64,000 nt of DNA from Pedobacter sp. ok626 (GTDB lineage Bacteria > Bacteroidota > Bacteroidia > Sphingobacteriales > Sphingobacteriaceae). Numbering within the stretch: the first letter of the stretch is position 1; each line of letters begins with the position of its first letter. The stretch is taken from NCBI RefSeq assembly GCF_900100435.1, contig NZ_FNEX01000006.1:248001-312000 (forward strand), written 5' to 3'. This document shows, in pieces, positions 51,325 through 60,942 of this stretch. The notes under the pieces were generated by a model. It did not search any database. It had not been told where the DNA came from and was given only the letters and a program-made list of their open reading frames with translations. The position numbers and the translations under genes were made by a program.

Positions 51325-51447
51325 TTATTGAAGGCGAGGTTTCGAAAGTATAGTCAGAATTTCGTTCGCAATAGCCATCTTTAATGCAGAGCCTTGGTTG
51401 CTTAGAAGAATGATCGTCTTATGTTTTTCAATATCCCTGTAGATGAC
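51325..51447 (-). pseudogene. Probable serine-hydrolase (beta-lactamase-related) C-terminal remnant
   Basis: On the minus strand a 40-codon frame reads VIYRDIEKHKTIILLSNQGS, then ALKMAIANEILTILSKPRLQ, before TAA. The IYRDIEKHKTIILLSN segment strongly resembles the last strand of Bacteroidota class C beta-lactamase-like serine hydrolases, which ends in LSN. An in-frame TAA lies four codons before it (DF-stop-TRV), so no long ORF remains. It runs toward the leftward terminator at 51185. The family match is by eye and should be treated as tentative. Most of the 571 bp between the cold-shock gene and the beta-helix gene is otherwise featureless. Confidence 0.5.
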
Positions 51448-51550
51448 CCTGGTTTAAAAATCGAGTCCTTTTTGCCGATTCTTTTTGTCATTCACCCTTT
51501 TTTCTCCTGATTTTTATCTTGTTGTTATTGAATAACTTAAAATAGAATCA

Positions 51551-53434
51551 ATGGCGATAATTCAAACTACAATTGCGGGCATAAGAAGCATGACAAGTCC
51601 GCTGGCTACTGACCGGTATTATGTTTCTGATATTGAAAAGGAGGGTTTCTGGCTTTTCGATCCGCTGGACACCACTTCCGCCGATAATACCGGGACTATT
51701 TTAAAAGATACTTCCGGAAATGTTTACAAAAGAATTGATGAGGGGATTATAGATCTGAAATGGTTTGGTGTTACCGGATCAGGGAATGAAAGCATCATTA
51801 TTCAAACGGCGATTAATGTTTGCGCATACAAAACGCTATGGATCCCTGAAGGTGTTTACTACGCCAAGAACCTGACGGGAATATCCAATCTGACAATTTC
51901 CGGGCAGGGAACTTTAAAATCAGACTCTACAGCGGTAGTCCCGGATACACTTTTAGCATTTACAGATTGTACTAATGTTACCATCAGAGATATTACCCTA
52001 GATGGTAATAAGGGAGTTGTTCCTGGCGCCCCGTAATATGGGGTTGCCTTGTTGCGTTTTTTTAGTTCAACACAATGCGAAGTCTCTTCTGTTACCTTTC
52101 AAAATAATGCCTATCTGGCCGTTAGCACCCATAGCTCCCCGGGTTTAATTTTTACTAATAACTATATCTACGACACTGATTCTGCATTTACTTTATGGAC
52201 GGATTGCGAAAATACGGTGATTTCATCTAACCGTATCGAGAATGGAACATCCGACGGGATTGTGGTATGGGGCTATATAACCGATAACCTGGCCGAATAT
52301 TCTACAAACATCACGATTGTGAACAATGCTATCCATAATAAAACAGGATGGGGCATACTGTTAAGGTACGGATCCGATTGTACGATCCAGGGAAACACCA
52401 TAAGTAATACCAGGTTTGGAATAGGCTCAACACATTTAAGTGGACAACCGGTACCGACGGCTAAAAGCTCCAGTTATATCGGTAACACCGTTTCAGACTG
52501 TTATTACGGAATATATGGTTATATGCATAATTGTACAGTTATAGGTAACAGCCTGAACAGAATTACCATCCCCGCAATTATGATTGTGGGTTCCCGTGAT
52601 ACACCTTCTTCTCCATCAAAGAATGTAATTATAGCTGAGAATGTTATTTCAAATTCTTCTTACATACCTCAAGGTACAAGCACTGTTACTAAAAGTATTC
52701 TTTTAGAGAATGCGCAGGATTGTGTCGTTGTGAACAATACAGTCAATAATGATGGTATAGCGCTAGATGCGGGTATTGTACTGGTAAATGCATTAACAGT
52801 GAGGAACAGGATTGAAGATAACCTGTTTAAGGGTACACAGCCTACTCAGGGGGTGTTAATTACGAATAGTGCGGCGACTAATACGATTGCCGGCGAAAAT
52901 GGTAAAATTGTAGATAATGGACTCAACAATATTTATATAAATGGTCTGGCTATAGCGGCAGATGTAGTTACAGTGAATGCTTCTAATGAAGCCAAATTAC
53001 CGGCGAATGGTGACTTTTTTAAAATTGCCGGAGCAGCGGTTACCATTAATCGTATCAATACTGTGACGGGGGTATATTACGGAAGGATAATCAATATTGT
53101 GTTCACCATCCCTAATTGTATTGTGAACCGTCTGGTAGGGAATATCGGCATTATTACTCCAACGTATATCAGCACCACGAATTCAATTTTAACCCTGGTA
53201 TGGAACGGTACTGCCTGGATAGAAATAAGCAGGAGTAGTTATAATACTGTAGTCGTAAATATTGTGGTTACAGGATCAGTTTCAAAATCACTGTTAAACA
53301 CAATATATCCCGCGGCAAAGACAGGATTTACAGTGTCGTTACCAAATTTGACAAGTGGGGCGGTCGCCGCCATAAAACAGGATGATTCAATTACTGGCGA
53401 CTGGCAACTTATGGCTTCAACTTTGGCGGTGTAA
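51551..53434 (+). pseudogene. Right-handed beta-helix protein interrupted by one in-frame stop
   Basis: One frame runs 628 codons from ATG 51551 to TAA 53432-53434 but is broken by a TAA at 52034-52036. The first part (161 residues) has an N-terminal region ending in GTILKDTSGNVYKRI and then pectate-lyase-type rungs (LKWFGVTGSGNESIIIQTAINV). After the stop the same frame continues YGVALLRFFSSTQCEVSSV and many parallel beta-helix turns with NNTI, NTIS and GNTV asparagine ladders. The joint is seamless, so a CAA or similar sense codon probably became TAA. No signal peptide is visible. A restart at TTG 52049 would give 461 residues. Function unknown. Confidence 0.85.
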
Positions 53435-53441
53435 TTGAAGG

Positions 53442-53481
53442 GAAGAGGTTGTTAGAACGGCTAACGACCTCTTCATCCTTT
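53442..53481 (+). terminator. Intrinsic terminator after the beta-helix gene
   Basis: GAAGAGGTTGTTAG (53442-53455) faces CTAACGACCTCTTC (53461-53474 region) with one mismatch and a 4- to 5-base loop, then a T-run. It isolates the beta-helix gene from the following sigma factor gene. Confidence 0.75.
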
Positions 53482-53578
53482 TTAGCGGCAGATTGCCTTT
53501 GGCCCGCCCTATAGTTAAAACAATCATGAAGGAGCAATTACTAGTAAATATTTTATATATATTTACTTAACCAAATGT

Positions 53579-54166
53579 GTGCCTTTGTATACTTCGTTAA
53601 CTGATATAGATCTTGTTAGACTCCTTAAGCTAGGGGATCAGGTTGCGTTTACTGAAATATTTAATAGATATTGGGATAAGCTATATCTCCATGCTTTAAA
53701 AATGCTTGAAGATGAGGATGACGCAAAGGACCTCGTTCAGGAATTGTTCAGTTCATTGTGGACCAGGGTAGCTGAGTTTGAATTACAGTCAAGTCTTTCA
53801 GGATATTTATATGTAATGGTCCGGAATAAAGTTTTGAACCATATTCGTCAACAGAAAACTCGGAATACTTTTCAAGAGGCACTTACATTATATATCGATA
53901 CACATCAACATTCGGTATTGGAGTATATATCTGAAAACGAGCTTTCACTAGCATTGGAAGTAGAAATCCAGAACCTGCCGCCAAAGATGCGTGAGATATT
54001 TGAATTAAGTCGTAAGCAGGATCTTTCCCACAAAGAGATTGCCTCAAAATTAAACATATCGGACAAAACGGTTAAGAAGCAGATTAATAATGCACTGAAG
54101 ATCATTAGAATGAAGCTTGATAATACAATTGGATTAATTGTAGTCTTGTCTGGGTTGTTAAAATAA
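53579..54166 (+). CDS. ECF RNA polymerase sigma factor (FecI-like)
   Basis: The 195-residue protein shows sigma-70 region 2 (FTEIFNRYWDKLYLHALKMLEDEDDAKDLVQELFSSLW) and region 4 (LPPKMREIFELSRKQDLSHKEIASKLNISDKTVKKQI). It is the Bacteroidota PUL type of ECF factor. It directs transcription of the susCD genes when released by the FecR anti-sigma protein encoded next. The best in-frame start is GTG 53579; the ATG at 53575 is out of frame. The gap to fecR is 61 bp and contains an A/T homopolymer. It begins the second PUL. Confidence 0.93.
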   Translation: MPLYTSLTDIDLVRLLKLGDQVAFTEIFNRYWDKLYLHALKMLEDEDDAKDLVQELFSSLWTRVAEFELQSSLSGYLYVMVRNKVLNHIRQQKTRNTFQEALTLYIDTHQHSVLEYISENELSLALEVEIQNLPPKMREIFELSRKQDLSHKEIASKLNISDKTVKKQINNALKIIRMKLDNTIGLIVVLSGLLK

Positions 54167-54175
54167 TCCCCCCTC

Positions 54176-54194
54176 AAAAAAAAAAATTTTTTTT
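54176..54194 (+). other. A11-T8 homopolymer between sigma and anti-sigma genes
   Basis: Eleven A residues are followed directly by eight T residues, preceded by CCCCCCTC. The run lies in the 61 bp gap after the sigma stop. It is a likely slippage site and could form a weak A-T hairpin, but it does not change either reading frame. Confidence 0.7.
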
Positions 54195-54227
54195 CTACTA
54201 CCATGCCCTCTGGGAGGTGTCTTTATA

Positions 54228-55373
54228 ATGAAGAACCAAAAGATGGATAAAATTTCAGCGAACGAATTAATTGAAAAGTACCTGAACGGCACCTGTACAG
54301 CCCAAGAGAAGCAAATGCTGGAAAATTTTTATCAGCAGGAATCAGCTAAGCGAGGGTTGCCGGCAGATGAAATAAATTTCGGAAAGATAAAAACTGAGAT
54401 ATGGAATTCAACAAGGGAAAATATTAAACCTAAACGACGTCCTATTTTTACGTTACCGAGGATTGCCGCTGCGGCATCCATACTATTAGTAACAGTTGCT
54501 TTAATCTGGTATTCTGGAAAAACTACCATTGACAATTCTAGGAAAAAAGAAATTGCAGCTACAAATATTGAACCTGCCAGGCAGAAAGCTATACTTACAC
54601 TTGCCGACGGTTCTACAATTACATTGGAAGATCAGCCCAATGGTACACTTACCAAACAAGGCGGTAATCAAATTGTAAAACTGGATAATGGTAGCGTCGC
54701 CTATAAGGAGGAAATGGCAGCTGCGGATAAAAAAATAGTATACAATACCATGTCGACACCCAGAGGAGGTTATTATCATTTAACACTATCCGATGGTTCT
54801 GATGTCTGGTTAAATTCAGCTTCCTCAATTACTTATCCGGCATCTTTTGTAGGGGCTGAGAGAAGCGTAAGTATTATCGGTGAGGCTTATTTTGAGATAG
54901 CCAAAGATACAAGCCGGCCGTTTATAGTCAAATCCGGAGACCAGACAGTAAAGGTTCTGGGTACGCATTTTAACGTGATGGCCTATCAGGACGATAAGCT
55001 CATTACTACAACGCTATTAGAAGGATCGGTCAGGATTACCAAAAACGACAATTCAGTGATTTTAAAACCAGGACAATCCGCTTCGAATTTGGCGCGTACA
55101 GCAATGATGACGATTAAGGATGTTAACGTAGAAAATGCTGTTGCCTGGAAAAATGGATATTTTAAATTTGATAATGAGACACTTGGAGATATTATGAAAA
55201 AGATTTCGAGATGGTACGATATAGATGTTGAATTTAAGGACGATGTCCGGAAAATTACTTTTTGGGGGACTTATTCACGTTCTAAAAATATTGCAGATTT
55301 GTTGAGTACCCTTGAACTTACGCAAACAGTTCATTTTAAATTGTATGGAAGGAGGGTGATTGTAATGAAATAA
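54228..55373 (+). CDS. FecR-family anti-sigma factor
   Basis: The 381-residue inner-membrane protein has a cytoplasmic N-terminus that should bind the sigma factor (KISANELIEKYLNGTCTAQEKQMLENFYQ). One membrane helix follows (AAAASILLVTVALIWYSG, about residues 83-100). The periplasmic FecR domain is at about 175-280 (YHLTLSDGSDVWLNSASSITYP) and the C-terminal DUF4974 at about 310-380. It is 61 bp downstream of the sigma gene. It should receive the signal from the STN domain of the SusC encoded next. Confidence 0.95.
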   Translation: MKNQKMDKISANELIEKYLNGTCTAQEKQMLENFYQQESAKRGLPADEINFGKIKTEIWNSTRENIKPKRRPIFTLPRIAAAASILLVTVALIWYSGKTTIDNSRKKEIAATNIEPARQKAILTLADGSTITLEDQPNGTLTKQGGNQIVKLDNGSVAYKEEMAAADKKIVYNTMSTPRGGYYHLTLSDGSDVWLNSASSITYPASFVGAERSVSIIGEAYFEIAKDTSRPFIVKSGDQTVKVLGTHFNVMAYQDDKLITTTLLEGSVRITKNDNSVILKPGQSASNLARTAMMTIKDVNVENAVAWKNGYFKFDNETLGDIMKKISRWYDIDVEFKDDVRKITFWGTYSRSKNIADLLSTLELTQTVHFKLYGRRVIVMK

Positions 55374-55495
55374 TTATTTACAGTTGCAAAAGAACCAGGA
55401 GCGTTTGCAGCGCCCCCGGTCTTCAGCTTTATAAGCTGAGCCAGGCAAACTAACCAGTTGTTGATAACCAAATATTAATTAAACCTAACGGCCAA

Positions 55496-58400
55496 ATGTA
55501 TAAAATTTTTACTGCATTAACTTGCAGCATCTATATCCGTGTCTTACCACCATTCAGACCCGGGACGAAACAAATCTTTATTTTGCTGTTTCTTACGTTT
55601 TTACAGGTTAAAGCTGCACATGCACAGCTAATCACCCTCAGTGTAAAAAGAGCAACAGCAGAAGAGGTTATTGATCATCTACGCAAACAGACCGGCTTTG
55701 ATTTTCTGTGTAATACCGATGTATTAAAGTTGATAAAGCCCATAACCGTAGCCATAAAAAGTCAAAGTTTAAAGGAAGTTTTAGACCAATGCTTTCAGGA
55801 CCAACTGATTACTTTCTATATTAATGCCAAAAACCGTACTGTTGTCATAACGAAGAAAACAAATCAGGAAATACCAAAAGCAAGCCAACAACAATTGCCG
55901 GTTAAAGGTAGGATTACCGATGATAAAGGGGCTGCATTGCAGGGGGTAAGCATTAAAGTAATCGGAAGCAATACGGGGACTTATAGTAATGAAAAAGGAG
56001 AATTTTCCATTTATGTACCTGAGGGAAGCAAATTCCTGGTATTTACCCATGTGGGCTTTCAAAGCCAGGAAGTCGTTGTAAATAAACAAAATGATCTGCT
56101 GGTAAAGATGAAGTCGGCAGCAGCAGCACTGGATGAAATTGTTGTTGTAGGGTATGGCACTATAAATCGGAGGGACCTTACTGGGGCTGTCTCTTCTATA
56201 AGTGCAAATGATCTGAAAGATATTCCTGTATCTTCAGCTGCGGATGCGCTGGCCGGGAGGTTGGCCGGAGTACAAATTACTTCATCTGAAGGTGCCCCCG
56301 GTGCAGAAACCACTATTATAATACGAGGTGGGGGCTCTATTACACAGGACAATTCGCCGCTGTATGTAATTGATGGGATACAGGTCGAGAGCGGTCTTTC
56401 CGGTATATCCCCACAAGATATTCAATCTATTGATGTGTTAAAAGATGCTTCGTCTACAGCTATTTACGGCGCAAGGGGAGCAAACGGGGTTATTGTTGTG
56501 ACTACTAAAGGAGGGAATATCATGAAAACTGCTGTTAATTATAATGCAAACGTAGGTTTGAACAAGCTTACCAAAAACCTGGGGGTCCAGAGCCCCTATG
56601 ACTTTGTGCGCTACCAATATGAGCGAAGCCGGGGGAATGATGGAGAGGAGTTGAGTTTTGCAAATAATTATGGAACAACCTGGGATACGCTATCAGTTTA
56701 CCACAATAAAAAAGGTATAGATTGGCAGCAGGAAATGTTTGGCCGTACAGCACTGATGCAGACCCATAACCTGGGTTTAACAGGCGGGAGCGCCGCTACA
56801 AAATTCAATATCAGTTTAACTAGAAATGTTCAGGAAGGGATTATGCTCAATTCCTCTTTTGATAGAAATGTAGCCAATGTTAAATTCGACCATAAAGCAA
56901 ATGATAGGCTGAGTACCGGGTTTACGCTTAGGGCCTCTGACCAGGAGATCCTGGGAAGCGGAACGAGTTCTGGTGGTACTACCTTAACAGCCAGATTGCG
57001 CCAGACCATCAGGTATAAGCCGTTTATACCCAACCAGACACTGGGGATTGATGATTTTGACCAGGCTTATTTTAATGAAACAAATGCCCTCGGTAATGGC
57101 GTATATCTGATTAACCCCATTGCTTTAAATAAAGCCGAATATCAGAAAATGGGTATTACAAATTTTAATTTAGGAGGATTTGTAACCTATAAATTTCTTC
57201 CTTCCCTTGTTTTAACTACAACTGCGGGTTTTGATAACAACATCGGACAAATAGATAAATTTGATGACGTTAATACACCGACCTCATTTAGCAGCGGTTT
57301 AGGATTGCCGATGGTTGCCGTAATCAATACCAATAAACGCACGGTTAACGTATCCAATGTACTGAATTTCTCAAACTCCGGTTTTAAGAAAGCTGGCTTC
57401 AACAAAAACAACGCAATTAGTTTTTTATTGGGCCAGGAAATTTATGACCTGTCAATACGACAAAACTACAACAGGCTACGTGAATTTCCGGTAGGCATCA
57501 CATCAGAAAAAGCTTTCGGACAGTTGAACCTTGGAAAAACAATGTCGGGTTATCCCACTTCCCTGAACGTTACCAGTCGCTTATTCTCTTTTTTTACCAG
57601 AGGTAATTACTCCTATAAAGCAAAATATTTGGCCTCCTTTACGCTAAGGGCCGATGGCTCTTCAAAATTTGCTGAAGACAACAGGTGGGCTTATTTCCCT
57701 TCCGGATCGGTTGCCTGGCGTGTATCCCAGGAGAATTTTATGAAGAACTATGATTTTCTATCGGACATGAAGTTACGACTGAGTTATGGGCAGTCAGGTA
57801 ATAACCGGATTGATGACTTTCTTTATATGCAGTCATTTGTAAGTACGGCCTTCCCATACGGCTTAAATGACCAGCTTGTTCCAGGCTATGCTGTCACACA
57901 GTTGTCCAACTCAAAATTAAAGTGGGAACGGACCATCTCAAAAAATATCGGTTTGGATTTGGGCTTGTTCCGTAATCGTTTGCAGCTCACAGTTGATGCA
58001 TATCAGAACGATGTAAAGGACCTGCTCATCCCGATCCCAATTCCGGGAAGTTCCGGTTATGCTAAACAATTACAGAATGCCGGTGCTACACGCAACAGGG
58101 GGATTGAACTGCAGCTGTCCGGAAATCTGATGAGTCAAAGAGATTTTACCTGGAAAAGCAGTTTCAACATCTCCTTTAACAGAAATATCATTAAAGCATT
58201 GTCTACCTATCAGGACTATTATTACCAAAACTCAGGATGGGGGATTTCAGGTCAGCTCGAAGATTATATCGTGAAGGTGGGCAAACCTGTTGGCGCTATG
58301 TATGGTTTTGTAACGGATGGGTTTTATCAGCTGGACGATTTTAATTATGATCTGGATACCAAAATTTATGCGCTGAAAGAGGGCGTTCCTACCAATGTCA

Positions 58401-59092
58401 GCGTAGCGGGGATTCCGCAACCGGGGACTATAAAATTTAAAGATCTGGATGGCGATGGTGTGGTAGATTCAAAAAACGACAGGACAATTATTGGTAATGC
58501 TACACCTAAATTTAGTGGAGGCTTAAACCAACAGTTTAAATACGGAAATTTTGACCTGAGCGTATTTATGAACTTTGTTTACGGAAATAAGATCATGAAT
58601 GCCAACAAGATCGAGTTTTCTAACGGCTACTTAAGGAACAACAATATGCTTTCTGTTATGAGCGACCGCTGGCTTACTGTGGATGGACAGGGAAATTTAA
58701 TCCAGTCTACCACAACTGTAGGTGGTAAGGTCGTAGCTATCGGGGAATCACCTGAAGTTCTGTCAGCGATAAATGGAGGTGCTAAAATCTGGCAGCCTGT
58801 AAAGGGCAGTGGAGCATATACACTGCACTCATGGGCTATAGAGGATGGTTCCTTTTTAAGGATCAACAACATCACTTTAGGCTATACTTTTTCCTCAAAA
58901 CTGTTGTCAAAAGTGAAGGTTAAAAGCCTGCGGGTATATGGAACATTAAATAACATCGCAGTATTCACCAGTTATAGTGGTTATGATCCTGAAGTGAATG
59001 TGATAAGAACCACCCCCGTTACACAAGGTGTGGATTATTCCGCTTATCCGCGCAATAAAGCTTACTTGTTTGGAATTAATCTGACATTATAA
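55496..59092 (+). CDS. SusC-like TonB-dependent transporter with N-terminal STN signalling domain
   Basis: The 1198-residue protein has a long basic N-terminus and membrane-like signal (IFILLFLTFLQVKAAHAQ). An STN domain follows at about residues 45-125 (LSVKRATAEEVIDHLRKQTG, then LKEVLDQCFQDQLITFYI). Next are a carboxypeptidase-regulatory-like domain at about 135-215, a TonB-box-like EIVVVGYGTINRRD and plug with KDASSTAIYGARGANGVIVVTTKGG, then the barrel ending LFGINLTL. The STN domain contacts FecR and reports substrate capture; it imports glycan fragments with the SusD encoded next. This is 160 residues longer than the first SusC, mainly by the STN domain. Confidence 0.96.
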   Translation: MYKIFTALTCSIYIRVLPPFRPGTKQIFILLFLTFLQVKAAHAQLITLSVKRATAEEVIDHLRKQTGFDFLCNTDVLKLIKPITVAIKSQSLKEVLDQCFQDQLITFYINAKNRTVVITKKTNQEIPKASQQQLPVKGRITDDKGAALQGVSIKVIGSNTGTYSNEKGEFSIYVPEGSKFLVFTHVGFQSQEVVVNKQNDLLVKMKSAAAALDEIVVVGYGTINRRDLTGAVSSISANDLKDIPVSSAADALAGRLAGVQITSSEGAPGAETTIIIRGGGSITQDNSPLYVIDGIQVESGLSGISPQDIQSIDVLKDASSTAIYGARGANGVIVVTTKGGNIMKTAVNYNANVGLNKLTKNLGVQSPYDFVRYQYERSRGNDGEELSFANNYGTTWDTLSVYHNKKGIDWQQEMFGRTALMQTHNLGLTGGSAATKFNISLTRNVQEGIMLNSSFDRNVANVKFDHKANDRLSTGFTLRASDQEILGSGTSSGGTTLTARLRQTIRYKPFIPNQTLGIDDFDQAYFNETNALGNGVYLINPIALNKAEYQKMGITNFNLGGFVTYKFLPSLVLTTTAGFDNNIGQIDKFDDVNTPTSFSSGLGLPMVAVINTNKRTVNVSNVLNFSNSGFKKAGFNKNNAISFLLGQEIYDLSIRQNYNRLREFPVGITSEKAFGQLNLGKTMSGYPTSLNVTSRLFSFFTRGNYSYKAKYLASFTLRADGSSKFAEDNRWAYFPSGSVAWRVSQENFMKNYDFLSDMKLRLSYGQSGNNRIDDFLYMQSFVSTAFPYGLNDQLVPGYAVTQLSNSKLKWERTISKNIGLDLGLFRNRLQLTVDAYQNDVKDLLIPIPIPGSSGYAKQLQNAGATRNRGIELQLSGNLMSQRDFTWKSSFNISFNRNIIKALSTYQDYYYQNSGWGISGQLEDYIVKVGKPVGAMYGFVTDGFYQLDDFNYDLDTKIYALKEGVPTNVSVAGIPQPGTIKFKDLDGDGVVDSKNDRTIIGNATPKFSGGLNQQFKYGNFDLSVFMNFVYGNKIMNANKIEFSNGYLRNNNMLSVMSDRWLTVDGQGNLIQSTTTVGGKVVAIGESPEVLSAINGGAKIWQPVKGSGAYTLHSWAIEDGSFLRINNITLGYTFSSKLLSKVKVKSLRVYGTLNNIAVFTSYSGYDPEVNVIRTTPVTQGVDYSAYPRNKAYLFGINLTL

Positions 59093-59106
59093 ATTATTCT
59101 TTGACT

Positions 59107-60894
59107 ATGAAATTAAAATATAATACAGGGCGTAAGAATTTATATCTGTGCCTCATTTTAATCATAACCATATCCTGTAAAAGATTTTTGGATGTTAAAC
59201 CGCATTCTTCTTTTGATGAGGCATATGTATTCAGCAGTGTTACAACTGCAACCAATGCGTTAATCGGAGTGTATGGACATCTGGCAGGTGAACAAGCCTA
59301 TGGCTCCCGCTTGTCGATCATGTATACTGTTGATCAGGATGAATGTGTAGGGTATTCAAATACTTCAGCGGGTGGAGGTGATAACGGTCCGAAAGCCATA
59401 GCAAGATACAATGCGACCGCCGAGAATGCCCAGCTGGAAAAACCTTATAATCAGTTGTATGGTGGTATAGAAGGAGCCAATATCTGTATAAAGAACATCC
59501 CTAAAATGGAAGCCTACAATAGTGGTTCCGAGGCAGATAAAAAAGCCTTACGGAGATTATACGGTGAAGTCCTTACCCTAAGAGCCCAGTTTTACTTCGA
59601 ATTGATCAGAAACTGGGGCGATGTATCAGTACAATTTGAGCCCTCCATTGATCAGCCAGATCTTTTTCTGCCTAAAACAGATCGCGATTTAATCTATAAC
59701 CGTATCCTGGACGACCTTAAATTAGCTGCTGAACTGGTGCCCTGGAGAAAGGAGGCCGGGGTAGCTGTAGATGAACGGATTACTAAAGGTGGAGTTAAAG
59801 CCATCAGGGCAAAGATCGCATTGTTTTGCGGAGGCTATTCTTTAAGAAGAAATTCTAATCTAATGGAGCGTCGGTCTGATTACCTGGAATATTACAAAAT
59901 AGCAAGGGACGAATGCAGGGATATAATGGAGTCGGCGAACCATAGTCTAAACCCTAATTTTGAAGCTATATTTAAAAATTACTTAGATGCCCATCTTATT
60001 GACCCGAGCGGTGAGATCTTGTTTGAAGTCGCATTAGCTGGTAGCTTATCTGCAACAGACAGTCGTTTAACAGATACCGGACCGCAAGTGGGGGTCAGCA
60101 CAAACGGAGCGTTTAAAATACTGCCAACTTATTACTACGCTTTTAATACCCTCGATACGAGGAAAGATGTGACTGTGACTGATTATTCTGTGAATACCAG
60201 CAACAATAGGTTCCCTCAATCAACTTCTGCTATTGTTGTTTTATTTGCGGGTAAGTTCAGACGGGACTGGGTTTCAAATCCCGCAATCGATCTTAAGACA
60301 CAAACGTTATTTTCAGGGATAAACTGGCCCGTTATCCGTTATTCCGATGTACTGTTAATGTTTGCCGAAACAGAAAATGAAATCAATAACGGGGCGACGG
60401 TAGCGGCGGTAACTGCGTTTGAACAGGTACGTAAGAGAGGTTTTAGGGGCAACGAGGCTCAGATAGGCGCTACGCCAACAGGGAAAGACGAGTTCTTTAA
60501 TGCTATTGTAAATGAAAGATGGCTGGAGTTTGGAGGAGAGGGCATCCGTAAATATGACCTGATCAGATGGAATCTACTTGGCGATAAAATTGCTGAAACC
60601 AAAATCAACCTGACAAAAATGATGAATAGGCAAGCCCCTTACCAAAATCTGCCACAGGTAAGGTATTACAAGAACAATTCGCCGACGATGATCTGGTTCA
60701 ATTCAATGTATGCACCCGCGCCAACAACAGGTATTCCTACAGGCTATACAAGGGTAAACTGGACAACGAGTATTACACAAGCATTTATCACCAATATAGC
60801 TGATTCTTACAGACCTAATCATGCTGAATTATTGCCTTTGCCCCAGGCAGCGATAAACACCAATACTAACCTTAAACAGGACTATGGTTATTAA
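59107..60894 (+). CDS. SusD-like glycan-binding lipoprotein
   Basis: The 595-residue surface lipoprotein starts at ATG 59107 and has a lipobox near Cys24 (LIITISCKRFLDVKP). Family blocks are FDEAYVFSSVTTATNALIGVYG, LTLRAQFYFELIRNWGDV, PVIRYSDVLLMFAETENE and VNERWLEFGGEGIRKYDLIRW. Its partner is the STN-SusC 14 bp upstream. The pair forms the second PUL's uptake complex. Confidence 0.95.
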   Translation: MKLKYNTGRKNLYLCLILIITISCKRFLDVKPHSSFDEAYVFSSVTTATNALIGVYGHLAGEQAYGSRLSIMYTVDQDECVGYSNTSAGGGDNGPKAIARYNATAENAQLEKPYNQLYGGIEGANICIKNIPKMEAYNSGSEADKKALRRLYGEVLTLRAQFYFELIRNWGDVSVQFEPSIDQPDLFLPKTDRDLIYNRILDDLKLAAELVPWRKEAGVAVDERITKGGVKAIRAKIALFCGGYSLRRNSNLMERRSDYLEYYKIARDECRDIMESANHSLNPNFEAIFKNYLDAHLIDPSGEILFEVALAGSLSATDSRLTDTGPQVGVSTNGAFKILPTYYYAFNTLDTRKDVTVTDYSVNTSNNRFPQSTSAIVVLFAGKFRRDWVSNPAIDLKTQTLFSGINWPVIRYSDVLLMFAETENEINNGATVAAVTAFEQVRKRGFRGNEAQIGATPTGKDEFFNAIVNERWLEFGGEGIRKYDLIRWNLLGDKIAETKINLTKMMNRQAPYQNLPQVRYYKNNSPTMIWFNSMYAPAPTTGIPTGYTRVNWTTSITQAFITNIADSYRPNHAELLPLPQAAINTNTNLKQDYGY

Positions 60895-60942
60895 AGCTGG
60901 TTGGCGACGCTCACAAGTTCAATTATTTTAAAAAAGATTGTA

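Noticed and set aside
55381..55495. Possible hairpin attenuator before the STN-SusC gene
   Set aside because: Short complementary pieces (CAGCTTTATAAGCTG) exist, but they are small and not followed by a T-run.
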